35,092 bases of DNA from positions 1-35,092 of the forward strand of contig JAIESX010000024.1 of assembly GCA_019745555.1 (NCBI GenBank). The letters run 5' to 3'. Shown here piece by piece: positions 7,592-15,917 of this stretch. How positions within the stretch are numbered: position 1 is the stretch's first letter; each line of letters begins with the position of its first letter. Source of the DNA: Burkholderiaceae bacterium. GTDB lineage: Bacteria; Pseudomonadota; Gammaproteobacteria; Burkholderiales; Burkholderiaceae_C. The position numbers were made by a program, and so were the translations under genes. The notes below the pieces were generated by a model, which was not told the origin of the DNA, made no database searches, and was given only the letters and a program-made list of their open reading frames with translations.

Positions 7592-8608
7592 ATGAAGCAA
7601 GCCAGCCTCTCCACCCTGAACTCCGCTGCCCTGTCGCGCCGCAAACTCGTGCAGGCCGGCGGTGCCGCCCTGATGATCGGCACCCTGGGTGCACCCGTGG
7701 TGCGCGCCCAGAGCGGCCCCAAGATCCGCATCGGCTACTGGCCCATCGCTGCCGGCCTGCCTTTCTATGCAGCGATTGAAAAGGGCTACTTCAAGGAAGC
7801 CGGCCTGGACGTGGAGCCGCAGCGCTTCGCCGGTGCCCAGCAGGTGATGGAGGCCGTGCTGTCCGACCGCGCCGACGGCACGGCCAACGGCACCGGCTCG
7901 GCCAACATCGCCATCGGCGAGATCGCCCAGCCCGGTACCTTCAAGATCTTCTGCTCGAACCCGAGCAACGCCAAGAACGTGCTCGACCAGGTGCTGGTGC
8001 CCAAGGACAGCCCGGCCAAGACCATTGCCGACCTCAAGGGCAAGCGCGTGGCCTCGGGCCCGGGCATCCAGAACGTGACCCTGGCCAAGACCGTGTTCGA
8101 GCGCGGCGGGGCCACCGGCGTGACCGTGGTGGAGCTGCCCATCGGCCAGCACGTGGCGGCGCTGGCCGCCGGCCAGGTGGACGGCTGCTACACCCTGGAG
8201 CCCACGGGCACCATCGGGCGCCTCAACGGCACCACGCGCATGCTCGAAGCTGGCGTGATTGCCAAGTACATCCTGGGTGACCCGATGGCGCCCTGGTTCG
8301 GCGGCTCGGCCTCGCTGTCCTCGTCTTTCATCAAGAAGCACCCGGAAGTGGCGAAGAAGTTCATCGCCGCCTACGGCAAGGGCGTGCAGTACGTGCGCAC
8401 CCAGGGCGTGGAGGCACGCCAGTACCTCAAGGGCTATACGGCCATCGAGGGGGCGCTGACGGGTGAAGTGCCGCTGGCGGCCTACACCATGTACAACGAG
8501 TTCACGCCGGCCGACGTGGCGCACTTCCAGAAGTTCTTCGACCTGTTCGCCGAGAAGGGCATCTTCTCCTCGCGCCTCATGGTCGACAGCATGCTCTACA
8601 AGGGTTGA
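7592..8608 (+). CDS. ABC transporter substrate-binding protein, NMT1/SsuA type
   Basis: This 338-residue periplasmic protein starts with a Tat-like signal: SRRKLVQAG near residues 15-23, a hydrophobic stretch to about 35, and a likely cut after VVRA near 39. The mature part reads as the nitrate/sulfonate/taurine/pyrimidine-precursor class (IRIGYWPIAAGLPFYAAIEKGYF, then DLKGKRVASGPGIQNVTLAK). The substrate cannot be read from sequence; the flanking atzF and atzE suggest a ureide or amide nitrogen compound. A GCAGGAG ribosome site precedes it, 41 bases after atzF stops. The permease and ATPase genes follow directly. Confidence 0.9.
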   Translation: MKQASLSTLNSAALSRRKLVQAGGAALMIGTLGAPVVRAQSGPKIRIGYWPIAAGLPFYAAIEKGYFKEAGLDVEPQRFAGAQQVMEAVLSDRADGTANGTGSANIAIGEIAQPGTFKIFCSNPSNAKNVLDQVLVPKDSPAKTIADLKGKRVASGPGIQNVTLAKTVFERGGATGVTVVELPIGQHVAALAAGQVDGCYTLEPTGTIGRLNGTTRMLEAGVIAKYILGDPMAPWFGGSASLSSSFIKKHPEVAKKFIAAYGKGVQYVRTQGVEARQYLKGYTAIEGALTGEVPLAAYTMYNEFTPADVAHFQKFFDLFAEKGIFSSRLMVDSMLYKG

Positions 8609-8613
8609 TCCGC

Positions 8614-9465
8614 ATGGCCGACACCACCACCCTCAAAGCGGCCGGGCCGGCCGCTGCGCCGGCCACGCCCTGGTCGCAGGCCGCGGCGCAGATGCCGGCA
8701 CCCCCGCGCAAGTCCAGCTGGGGCAAGGTCCTGCCTTTCATCGGCCCGGTCCTGCTCTTCATCGTCTGGGACCTGGTCGTGCGCCTGGGCCTGGTCAAGC
8801 CCATCCTGCTGCCCACGCCGGCCGATACCGTGACCACGCTGATCAACGGCCTGGCCGGCGGACCGCTGCTCAAGGACTTCGCGGTGACGCTCTGGCGTAC
8901 GACGCAGGCCTTCCTGATCGCGGCGGTGGTGGGGGTGCCCCTGGGGGTGGTGCTGGGCAGCGCCGAGAAGGCCTACCGCAGCGTGGAGTTCCTGATCGAC
9001 TTCTTCCGCTCCACGCCGTCCTCGGCGCTGATCCCGCTCTTCCTCATGATCTTCGGCGTGTCCGACATCAACAAGGTGGCCATCGCCGCCTTCGGCGCGC
9101 TGCTCATCGTGGTGTTCAACAGCGCCTACGGCGTGATCAACGCGCGCAAGCAGCGTGTGATGGCCGCCAAGGTCATGGGAGCCTCGCGCTGGCAGATCTT
9201 CAAGGACGTGCTGGTGTGGGAAAGCCTGCAGCCCAGCTTCGTGGGCCTGCGCTCGGCCGTGTCCATGGCTCTGGTGATCGTGATCGTGGCCGAGATGTTC
9301 ATCGGCTCCGACAGCGGCCTGGGCAACCGCATCATCAACGCGCAGCAGGTCATGAACGTGCGTGACATGTACGCGTCCATCCTGTCCGCCGGGGTGCTGG
9401 GCTATGCGCTCAACATCCTCTTTCTCGTCGTCGAACGCCGAATTGTTCATTGGAGCGGAAGATGA
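8614..9465 (+). CDS. ABC transporter permease, SsuC/NrtB type
   Basis: This 283-residue inner-membrane permease starts at the ATG at 8614, behind an AGGG ribosome site and five bases after the binding-protein gene stops. An Ala/Pro-rich cytoplasmic leader of about 38 residues precedes about six membrane segments. The EAA loop that contacts the ATPase is AAKVMGASRWQIFKDVLV near 188-205. STPSSALIPLFLMIFG is typical of the SsuC/TauC/NrtB family. It forms the channel for the substrate captured by the preceding binding protein. Its stop overlaps the ATPase start (ATGA), so the subunits are translationally coupled. Confidence 0.93.
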   Translation: MADTTTLKAAGPAAAPATPWSQAAAQMPAPPRKSSWGKVLPFIGPVLLFIVWDLVVRLGLVKPILLPTPADTVTTLINGLAGGPLLKDFAVTLWRTTQAFLIAAVVGVPLGVVLGSAEKAYRSVEFLIDFFRSTPSSALIPLFLMIFGVSDINKVAIAAFGALLIVVFNSAYGVINARKQRVMAAKVMGASRWQIFKDVLVWESLQPSFVGLRSAVSMALVIVIVAEMFIGSDSGLGNRIINAQQVMNVRDMYASILSAGVLGYALNILFLVVERRIVHWSGR

Positions 9466-10283
9466 ACGCAGTCCTCAATGCCCCCGTGGTGGCCGACGTC
9501 CCGGTGCCGCCGTTTCGCCCCGGCCCGGCCGGCACCCACATCACCATCCGCGGCCTGACCAAGTACTTCGCGGGCTGGCCGCTGTACGAGAACTTCGACC
9601 TCGACATCCCCAAGGGCAAGATCGTCTCGGTCTTCGGGCCCAACGGCTGCGGCAAGTCCACGCTGATCAACATGATCGCGGGCCTGGTGCCCATCGACAG
9701 CGGCGAGATCCTGTTCGACGGCAAATCGCTCAAGGACACCAAGATCGGCTACGTCTTCCAGAACTACCGCGAAGCCCTGTTCCCCTGGATGCGCACCATC
9801 GACAACATCGCCTACCCGCTCAAGCTCGAAGGCAAGAGCAAGGCCGAGGTCGACCGGCGCATGCAGGAGCTGGTGGCCAGCTTCGACGTCAAGTTCGATC
9901 TCAACCGCTACCCCTACGAGCTGTCGGGCGGGCAGCAGCAGACGGCTTCCATCATGCGCGCCCTGGCGCCCAAGCCCGAGGTCCTGTTCCTGGACGAGCC
10001 CTTCTCGGCGCTGGACTTCGAGATGACGCTGTTCATCCGCGAGAAGCTGCAGGAAGTCTTCATGCAGACCGGCACCACCATGCTGCTGGTCTCGCACGAT
10101 CTGGAGGAAGCGGTCTATCTGGCCGACCAGATCCTGCTGCTGACCAAGCGCCCGACCAAGGTGGCCGAGATCCTGGACTACAAGGACGCGCGGCCGCGTA
10201 CCGTCGAGACCCTGTCGACGCCGAGTTTCGTGTCCGCCAAGAAGCTGAGCCTGGAAATCTTCCAGCGTGAGGTACGACGCTAG
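9462..10283 (+). CDS. ABC transporter ATP-binding protein, SsuB/NrtD type
   Basis: This 273-residue ATPase starts at the ATG at 9462 with GGAG just upstream. It has Walker A GPNGCGKST at 59-67, the Q-loop near FQNYREALFPW, signature LSGGQQQTASIMRAL, Walker B VLFLDEPFSALD and the H-loop SHDLEEA. The signature has Gln-Gln-Thr-Ala where the family often has Gln-Arg-Val-Ala, a variant seen in some NrtD-like proteins. It powers uptake through the permease encoded just before it. It is separated by only nine bases from the AtzG-like gene, tying the transporter to the hydrolases in one operon. Confidence 0.93.
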   Translation: MNAVLNAPVVADVPVPPFRPGPAGTHITIRGLTKYFAGWPLYENFDLDIPKGKIVSVFGPNGCGKSTLINMIAGLVPIDSGEILFDGKSLKDTKIGYVFQNYREALFPWMRTIDNIAYPLKLEGKSKAEVDRRMQELVASFDVKFDLNRYPYELSGGQQQTASIMRALAPKPEVLFLDEPFSALDFEMTLFIREKLQEVFMQTGTTMLLVSHDLEEAVYLADQILLLTKRPTKVAEILDYKDARPRTVETLSTPSFVSAKKLSLEIFQREVRR

Positions 10284-10292
10284 GAGTCCATC

Positions 10293-10505
10293 ATGAGCGA
10301 AGCCGAAGCCCTGAGCTATGTGATCGCCAGCGCCGCAGCGCTGCAGCTGCCCCTGGAGGCGGCGCAGGCGCAGCGCGTGGCGGGTCATCTGCAGCGCACG
10401 GCTGCGCTGGCCGCGCCGTTGATGCAGCTGTCGCTGGCGCCCGAGGACGAGCTGGCCGAGATCTATCGTCCGGCGCCACATCAACCGCGGAGTGGCCCGC
10501 CATGA
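10293..10505 (+). CDS. atzG: AtzG-like small subunit (DUF4089, GatC-like)
   Basis: This 70-residue helical protein has a GatC-like pattern: two helices (VIASAAALQLPLEAAQAQRVAGHLQRTAALAA) and the family end motif LAPEDELAEIYRP. In Pseudomonas sp. ADP, AtzG wraps AtzE and is needed for a stable, active 1-carboxybiuret hydrolase. The Klebsiella homologue HpxX sits beside HpxY in oxalurate breakdown. Here its stop overlaps the start of the AtzE-like gene (ATGA), as expected for subunits made in equal amounts. The family call is firm; the substrate-specific name is tentative. Confidence 0.85.
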   Translation: MSEAEALSYVIASAAALQLPLEAAQAQRVAGHLQRTAALAAPLMQLSLAPEDELAEIYRPAPHQPRSGPP

Positions 10506-11899
10506 GCGGTCACCCTCTGCGCTCCCACGAGCTGGCGCGCGGCATCGCCGCGGGCGAATTCAGTGCGGCGGAGGTGCTGGAGCAGAGCATGGCCTGCATC
10601 GCCGCCACGGACAGCCGTGTCAACGCCTTCACCAGCAAATGCTATGCACGTGCCCGTGCCGAGGCGGCGGCCATCGATATGCGTCGCGCGCGCGGCGAGG
10701 TCTTGCCGCCGCTGGCCGGCGTCCCCTATGCGGTCAAGAACCTCTTCGACATCGAAGGCGAGGTCACGCTCGCAGGCTCGAAGATCAACCGCAGCCATGC
10801 GCCGGCCGTGGCCGATGCCGTGCTGGTGCAGCGCATGCAGGCCGCCGGTGCGGTGCTGGTGGGCGCGCTCAACATGGACGAGTACGCCTACGGCTTCACC
10901 ACCGAGAACAGCCACTACGGTCCTTGCCACAACCCGCACGACATCCGCCGCATCGCCGGCGGCTCTTCGGGTGGTTCGGGTGCGGCCGTGGCGGCCGGCC
11001 AGGTACCGCTGGCCCTGGGCTCGGACACCAATGGCTCCATCCGCGTGCCGTCCTCGCTCTGCGGGGTCTGGGGGCTCAAGCCTACTTTCGGCCGGCTCTC
11101 GCGGCGCGGCAGTTATCCCTTTGTGCACAGCATCGACCACCTCGGTCCGTTTGCGGATTCGGTCGAGGGTCTGGCGCTGGCCTACGACGCGCTGCAGTAC
11201 CCGGACGCACGCGATCCGGGCTGCCATGCGCAGGCGGTGGAACCGGTGATGTCGTTGCTGGGACGGGGCGTTCAAGGTCTGCGCATCGGTGTGCTGGGTG
11301 GTTATTTCCACGACCACGCCACGCCGCCGGCCCGCGCCGCCGCCGCTGCAGCGGCGCGCGTGCTGGGCGCGCGTGCAGAAGTTGCATGGCCCGAGCCTGC
11401 GCTGGCGCGCGCGGCGGCTTTCATCATCACGGCCAGCGAAGGCGGGGCCTTGCACCTGCCGGACCTGCGCACGCGCGCGCAGGATTTCGAGCCGCTGTCG
11501 GTGGACCGTTTCATCAGCGGTGCGCTGCAGCCCGCGGTCTGGTACCTGCAGGCCCAGCGCTTCCGTCGCGTCTACCGCGAGCAGGTCAACGCGCTGTTCA
11601 AGGACTGGGACCTGCTGCTCGCACCGGCCACGCCCGTGGCCGCACCGCTGATCGGCACCGAGTGGCTGGACATCAATGGCCAGCAGCATCCCTGCCGACC
11701 GGCCATGGGCCTGCTGACCCAGCCCATCTCCTTTGCCGGCTGTCCCGTGGTGGCCGCGCCGCTGTGGCCCGAGGGCACGGGTGGTCTGCCCATCGGCGTG
11801 CAGCTGATCGCCGCGCCCTGGCGCGAAGACCTGGCCCTGCGCGCGGCAGCCGTGCTGCAACAGGCCGGGCTGGCCCGGCTCAAGGCTGCCGGCTGTTAG
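10502..11899 (+). CDS. atzE: AtzE-family amidohydrolase (1-carboxybiuret hydrolase-like)
   Basis: This 465-residue amidase-signature enzyme is close to AtzE in length (457). The catalytic Lys79 (YAVKNLFD), cis-Ser155 (GGSSGGSG) and nucleophile Ser179 (SDTNGSIRVPSS) are all present with the standard 24-residue Ser-Ser spacing. AtzE deaminates 1-carboxybiuret to 1,3-dicarboxyurea, which decays to allophanate, the AtzF substrate. The related HpxY acts in oxalurate use, so the substrate could be either type. GatA of the tRNA amidotransferase is a relative, but gatB is absent and the partner here is AtzG-like. It is followed after 10 bases by the GntR regulator. Confidence 0.85.
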   Translation: MSGHPLRSHELARGIAAGEFSAAEVLEQSMACIAATDSRVNAFTSKCYARARAEAAAIDMRRARGEVLPPLAGVPYAVKNLFDIEGEVTLAGSKINRSHAPAVADAVLVQRMQAAGAVLVGALNMDEYAYGFTTENSHYGPCHNPHDIRRIAGGSSGGSGAAVAAGQVPLALGSDTNGSIRVPSSLCGVWGLKPTFGRLSRRGSYPFVHSIDHLGPFADSVEGLALAYDALQYPDARDPGCHAQAVEPVMSLLGRGVQGLRIGVLGGYFHDHATPPARAAAAAAARVLGARAEVAWPEPALARAAAFIITASEGGALHLPDLRTRAQDFEPLSVDRFISGALQPAVWYLQAQRFRRVYREQVNALFKDWDLLLAPATPVAAPLIGTEWLDINGQQHPCRPAMGLLTQPISFAGCPVVAAPLWPEGTGGLPIGVQLIAAPWREDLALRAAAVLQQAGLARLKAAGC

Positions 11900-11909
11900 G
11901 ACCACGCGC

Positions 11910-12632
11910 ATGGACACCGTCGCCCGCCCCCGCCGCCCGGTCGCCGCCACGAGCGAGCCTGCGCACCGCTCACGCGCCGAGCTGGTCTATGCCCAGCTCA
12001 AGCAGGACGTGGCCGACTTCAAGCTCGTGCCCGGCGACCGCTTCACCGAGAACGAGCTCAGCGAACGCCTGGGGGTTTCGCGCACACCGGTGCGCGAGGC
12101 CCTGCTGCGCCTGCAACAGGAAGGCTGGGTCGAGGTGCTGTTTCGCAATGGCTGGCGTGTGCTGCCTTTCGATTTCGACCAGTTCGAGCAGCTCTACGAT
12201 CTGCGCATGGTGCTGGAGACGGCCGCCGTGCAGCGCCTCTGCGCCGACGACCGGCACGTGGACAATGCCTTGCTGGAGCGCATCGCCGCCATCTGGCTGG
12301 TGCCGGTGGCCGCGCGCAGCAGCGACGTGAAACAGGTGGCGCAGTGGGATGAGGAGTTTCACTGCAGCCTCGTGGCCGCGGCGGGCAATGCCGAGATGAC
12401 GCGTGTGCACCGCGACGTGACCGAGCGCATCCGCATCATCCGCCGGCTGGACTTCACCCAGCAGGCGCGCATCGCCGCCACCTACGAAGAGCACGGCAAG
12501 ATCCTGCGCGCCATCCAGCGCAAGCGTGCCGACCAGGCCGCGCTGCTGCTGCGCGCCCACATCCAGACCAGCCAGACCGAGGTGCGCAAGATCACGCTGC
12601 ACCAGGTGCATCTGGCGCGGCGGGCTGGCTGA
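11910..12632 (+). CDS. GntR-family regulator, FCD (FadR) subfamily
   Basis: This 240-residue regulator has an N-terminal winged helix at about 20-88 (FTENELSERLGVSRTPVREALLRLQQEGWVEV, the GntR hallmark). An all-helical FCD ligand domain covers about 95-225, with metal-site-type acidic and histidine residues (LRMVLETAAV, WDEEFHCSLVAAAGN, TYEEHGKILRAI). FCD proteins bind small organic acids and usually regulate adjacent genes. As the last gene of the operon it probably responds to the operon substrate or a breakdown product. The TGTATACA and GTACAA dyads before atzF are its candidate operators. The leader of about 20 residues before the HTH is Pro/Arg-rich. Confidence 0.93.
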   Translation: MDTVARPRRPVAATSEPAHRSRAELVYAQLKQDVADFKLVPGDRFTENELSERLGVSRTPVREALLRLQQEGWVEVLFRNGWRVLPFDFDQFEQLYDLRMVLETAAVQRLCADDRHVDNALLERIAAIWLVPVAARSSDVKQVAQWDEEFHCSLVAAAGNAEMTRVHRDVTERIRIIRRLDFTQQARIAATYEEHGKILRAIQRKRADQAALLLRAHIQTSQTEVRKITLHQVHLARRAG

Positions 12633-12642
12633 AGAGGGGGGC

Positions 12643-12658
12643 TACGCCGTCCGCCGTA
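12643..12658. promoter_or_regulatory. TACGCCG-N2-CGCCGTA near-palindrome upstream of the TonB receptor
   Basis: Arms TACGCCG and CGCCGTA flank TC, with one mismatch in the dyad. The element matches the site at 18242-18257 upstream of urtA at 15 of 16 bases. It lies 36 bases before the receptor ATG. It is a likely operator shared by the two promoters; the response regulator encoded at 2193 is a candidate binder (inference). Confidence 0.55.
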
Positions 12659-12694
12659 TGGCCGGTTTCTCCCGATACACGGACACTGGCGCCG

Positions 12695-14761
12695 ATGCGA
12701 AGACTGACATGCGCGAGTGCTTTGTGGCTGGCCGTGCTCGCGGGCACGGCCAGCGCGCAAGACCCACTGGCCCTGTCCACCGTGGAGGTGCGCAGCCGGG
12801 TGGAGAACCGCGAAGGCATCGCCGCTGCCGCGAGCGAGGGCGTGGTCTCGGGCCAGCGCCTGGCCAGCGTGCCCCTGCTGCGCCCGGCCGAGGCGCTGGA
12901 GATGGTGCCCGGGCTCATCGTCACCCAGCACGCGGGTGACGGCAAGGCCAACCAGTACTTCCTGCGCGGCTACAACCTGGACCACGGCACGGACTTCGCC
13001 ACTTATGTGAATGGCATCCCCGTCAACATGCCCAGCCATGCGCACGGCCAGGGCTACACCGACCTCAACTTCCTGATCCCCGAGCTGATCGAGCGCATCG
13101 ATTACCGCAAGGGCCCCTACCACGCCGAGGAGGGTGACTTTTCATCGGCTGGCGCGGTACGCATCGACTACGCGCGTGTGCTCGACGCCTCACTGGCCCA
13201 GCTCACCCTGGGCCAGCGCGGCCATGCGCGCACGCTGCTCGCCGGCTCGCCGCAGCAAGGCGAGGGCCGCCTGCTGTATGCGCTGGAGCTGTACCACAAC
13301 GACGGGCCCTGGCAGGTGCCCGAGAACTACCGCAAGCTCAACGGCGTGCTGCGCTACAGCGAGGGCACGCGCGACGACGGCCTTGCGTTGACCGCCATGG
13401 CCTACAGCGGGCGTTGGACCTCGACCGACCAGGTGCCCGAGCGCGCCGTGCAAAGCGGCCAGCTGGACCGCTACGGCAGCCTGGACCCCACGGCCGGCGG
13501 CAACACCTCGCGCTACAGCCTCTCGGCCGAGTGGGCGCGGCGCACGCAGGACACGCAGCGCCGTGCCACGGTCTGGGCGCTGCAAAGCGCGCTGGATCTC
13601 TGGTCCAACTTCCAGTACTGCGAGAACGACATCGCCCGTACCGGCAATTGCAACACAGGTGACCAGTTCCAGCAGAGCGAGCGCCGGCGCGCCGCGGGTT
13701 TTGCCGCATCGCACGCGCAGGTCGGCGCCCTGGGCGGCTACGAGGCCATCCACACCGTGGGCGTGCAGGGGCGGGCCGACCAGCTCAGCCCCGTGGGGCT
13801 GTACAACAGCCAGAGCCGCCGAGTCTGGAACACGGTGCGTGAAGACCGCGTGCGCCAGACCAGCCTGGGCCTGTGGGCGCAGAGCGAGCTGCGACTCACA
13901 CCCTGGCTGCGCAGCATCGCGGGCCTGCGTGGCGACTTCTACCAGTTCCGCGTGAACGCCAGCCTGCCGCAGAACTCGGGACGCGCTTCGGACCAGATGC
14001 TCAGCCCCAAGCTCGCGCTGGTCTTCGGGCCCTGGCGCCGGGCCGAGCTCTACCTCAACTATGGCCAGGGCTTCCATTCCAACGACGCACGCGGGACCAC
14101 CATCACCGTGGACCCGGCCGACCCGTCCACGCCGGCGCAGCGCGTGCATCCGCTGGTGCGCACGCGCGGCAGCGAGATCGGCCTGCGCGCCGAGCCGGTG
14201 CGCGGCTGGACCACCACGGTGGCGCTGTGGCAGCTGCGGGCCGACTCCGAGCTGCTCTTCGTGGGTGACGCCGGCACGACCGAGGCCTCGCGTCCCTCGC
14301 GCCGCCACGGCGTGGAGTGGAGCAACTACTGGGCGCTGAACCGCTGGCTGGCCGTCGATGCCGACTTCGCCTGGACCGAGGCCCGGTTCAGCGATGCAGC
14401 GCCCGAAGGTTCCTATATCCCCGGCGCTGCCGCGCGCACGGCCAACCTCGGCCTGACGGTGGACCGCCTCGGCCCCTGGTACGGTGCGCTACGCTGGCGC
14501 GCCATCGGGCCGCGCCCGCTGATCGAGGACGCGAGCGTGCGCTCGCAGACCTCGCAGCTGCTCAACCTGCGTGTGGGCTACTGCCTCGCCGCGCGCACGC
14601 AGATCGCCCTGGACGTCTACAACCTGCTGGACCGGCGCGCGAACGACATCGAGTACTGGTACAGCTCGCAGCTGGCCGGCGAAGCCGCACCCGTGGATGA
14701 TCGCCACATCCACCCGGCCGAACCGCGCACGCTGCGTGTGACGCTGACACACCGTTACTGA
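12695..14761 (+). CDS. TonB-dependent outer-membrane receptor
   Basis: This 688-residue protein has a Sec signal (CASALWLAVLAGTASAQ), a TonB-box region, and a plug domain at about 40-150 (EALEMVPGLIVTQHAGDG, RGYNLDHGTDFATYVNGIP, IDYRKGPYHAEEGDFSSAG). A beta-barrel follows and ends in the classic C-terminal aromatic (LRVTLTHRY). It imports a ligand through the outer membrane using TonB energy. The ligand cannot be read from sequence. Its position after the nitrogen operon, and the operator-like site shared with urtA, suggest a nitrogen compound or a metal chelate rather than a certain siderophore. A Cys pair (QYCENDIARTGNCNTG) marks an extracellular loop. There is no clear ribosome site before the ATG. 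Confidence 0.92.
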   Translation: MRRLTCASALWLAVLAGTASAQDPLALSTVEVRSRVENREGIAAAASEGVVSGQRLASVPLLRPAEALEMVPGLIVTQHAGDGKANQYFLRGYNLDHGTDFATYVNGIPVNMPSHAHGQGYTDLNFLIPELIERIDYRKGPYHAEEGDFSSAGAVRIDYARVLDASLAQLTLGQRGHARTLLAGSPQQGEGRLLYALELYHNDGPWQVPENYRKLNGVLRYSEGTRDDGLALTAMAYSGRWTSTDQVPERAVQSGQLDRYGSLDPTAGGNTSRYSLSAEWARRTQDTQRRATVWALQSALDLWSNFQYCENDIARTGNCNTGDQFQQSERRRAAGFAASHAQVGALGGYEAIHTVGVQGRADQLSPVGLYNSQSRRVWNTVREDRVRQTSLGLWAQSELRLTPWLRSIAGLRGDFYQFRVNASLPQNSGRASDQMLSPKLALVFGPWRRAELYLNYGQGFHSNDARGTTITVDPADPSTPAQRVHPLVRTRGSEIGLRAEPVRGWTTTVALWQLRADSELLFVGDAGTTEASRPSRRHGVEWSNYWALNRWLAVDADFAWTEARFSDAAPEGSYIPGAAARTANLGLTVDRLGPWYGALRWRAIGPRPLIEDASVRSQTSQLLNLRVGYCLAARTQIALDVYNLLDRRANDIEYWYSSQLAGEAAPVDDRHIHPAEPRTLRVTLTHRY

Positions 14762-14778
14762 TCCGTCACCACGACGCA

Positions 14779-14790
14779 AGGGTTAACCCT
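14779..14790. promoter_or_regulatory. AGGGTTAACCCT perfect palindrome before the patatin gene
   Basis: This perfect 12-bp dyad lies 44 bases before the patatin-like gene start and just after the TonB receptor stop. It is followed by TATACT at 14790-14795, which resembles a -10 box. It is a likely operator; I cannot assign a regulator. Confidence 0.45.
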
Positions 14791-14834
14791 ATACTGCCCC
14801 GGAGCGTGGCCGGTGCCGCGCACAAGGGCATGGC

Positions 14835-15908
14835 ATGGAGAACGAAGCGAAGCCGGTGGCGACAGCGAGCTTGCAGGGCGGCCTGGACAAGCTGCGCCAG
14901 TGGCTCGGTGGCGGTCGTGGTCCGATCAACCTGGCCTTGCAGGGCGGCGGCGCGCACGGCGCCTACACCTGGGGCGTGCTGGACGCGCTGCTGGAAGTCG
15001 ATGAAATGAACTTCGAAGGCCTGAGCGGCAGCAGTGCCGGCGCGATGAATGCCGTGGTGCTGGCCGAGGGCTGGCGCCGGGGCGGGCGCACCGGGGCGCG
15101 TGAAGCGCTCACCCGCTTCTGGACCGAGCTGGGCCAGCACATGCCCTGGGGCCTGGTGCGCGGCAAGGGCGACGCGATCGGCCTCGCGCCCGCGGGCAAG
15201 CTGCTGGCCAGCTGGGCCAGCCAGTTCTCGCCGGCGCAGCTCAACCCCTTCGACCTCAATCCCCTGCGCGACCTGCTGGAGAAGCAGATCGACTTCGAGG
15301 CCCTGCGCCAGCACTCGCCCTTCAAGCTCTTCATCGGCACCACGCAGGTCAACACCGCCAAGCTGCGCGTGTTCCGCGAGCAAGAACTCAGCGTGGACGT
15401 GCTGCTGGCCTCGGCCTGCCTGCCGCGCATCCACCGTACGGTGCTGATCGAGGGCGAGCCCTACTGGGACGGCGGCTACACCGCCAACCCCGCGGTGTTC
15501 CCGCTCTTCTACGACTGCGAGTCGCGCGACGTGCTGCTGGTGCTGCTCAACCCGCTGCGCCGCAGCGGCACGCCGCACAGCATCGCCGAGATCGAGACGC
15601 GCATCGGCGAGCTCGGCTTCAACTCCCACTTCATGCGCGAGATGCGCATGTTCGCCCAGGCCACGGAGTTCGCGGGCTCGGGTCTGGGCGGCCGGCTTGA
15701 TGGCCGGCTGCGCGAGATGCGCTTCCACATGATCGGCGGCAGTGAGCTGGAAAGCCTGGCGCGCAGCGAGAGCAAGCTGCTACCGCATGCCCCTTTCCTG
15801 CAGCGCCTGCAGGCTCAGGGCCGCGAGCATGCGCAGGACTGGCTGCGTGTCAACGCCGCGGAGCTGGGCCGGCGCTCGACGATCGATGTCAAGGGCTTGT
15901 TCGGTTGA
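14835..15908 (+). CDS. Patatin-like phospholipase
   Basis: This 357-residue protein has all patatin hallmarks: the oxyanion hole GGGAHGAY at 38-44, nucleophile Ser67 in GSSAG, and the dyad Asp212 in DGGYTANP. Patatins are Ser-Asp acyl hydrolases acting on phospholipids or, in some bacteria, on other acyl esters. No signal peptide is seen, so it is probably cytoplasmic or membrane-associated. AAGGG six bases upstream supports the ATG at 14835. The downstream unknown gene follows after nine bases and is probably co-transcribed. A palindrome with a possible -10 box precedes it, suggesting its own promoter. Confidence 0.93.
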   Translation: MENEAKPVATASLQGGLDKLRQWLGGGRGPINLALQGGGAHGAYTWGVLDALLEVDEMNFEGLSGSSAGAMNAVVLAEGWRRGGRTGAREALTRFWTELGQHMPWGLVRGKGDAIGLAPAGKLLASWASQFSPAQLNPFDLNPLRDLLEKQIDFEALRQHSPFKLFIGTTQVNTAKLRVFREQELSVDVLLASACLPRIHRTVLIEGEPYWDGGYTANPAVFPLFYDCESRDVLLVLLNPLRRSGTPHSIAEIETRIGELGFNSHFMREMRMFAQATEFAGSGLGGRLDGRLREMRFHMIGGSELESLARSESKLLPHAPFLQRLQAQGREHAQDWLRVNAAELGRRSTIDVKGLFG

Positions 15909-15917
15909 TTCGCGCAG

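Noticed and set aside
10502..11899. GatA of the glutamyl-tRNA amidotransferase
   Set aside because: No gatB is present, the partner is a DUF4089/AtzG-like protein, and the context is atzF plus a transporter.
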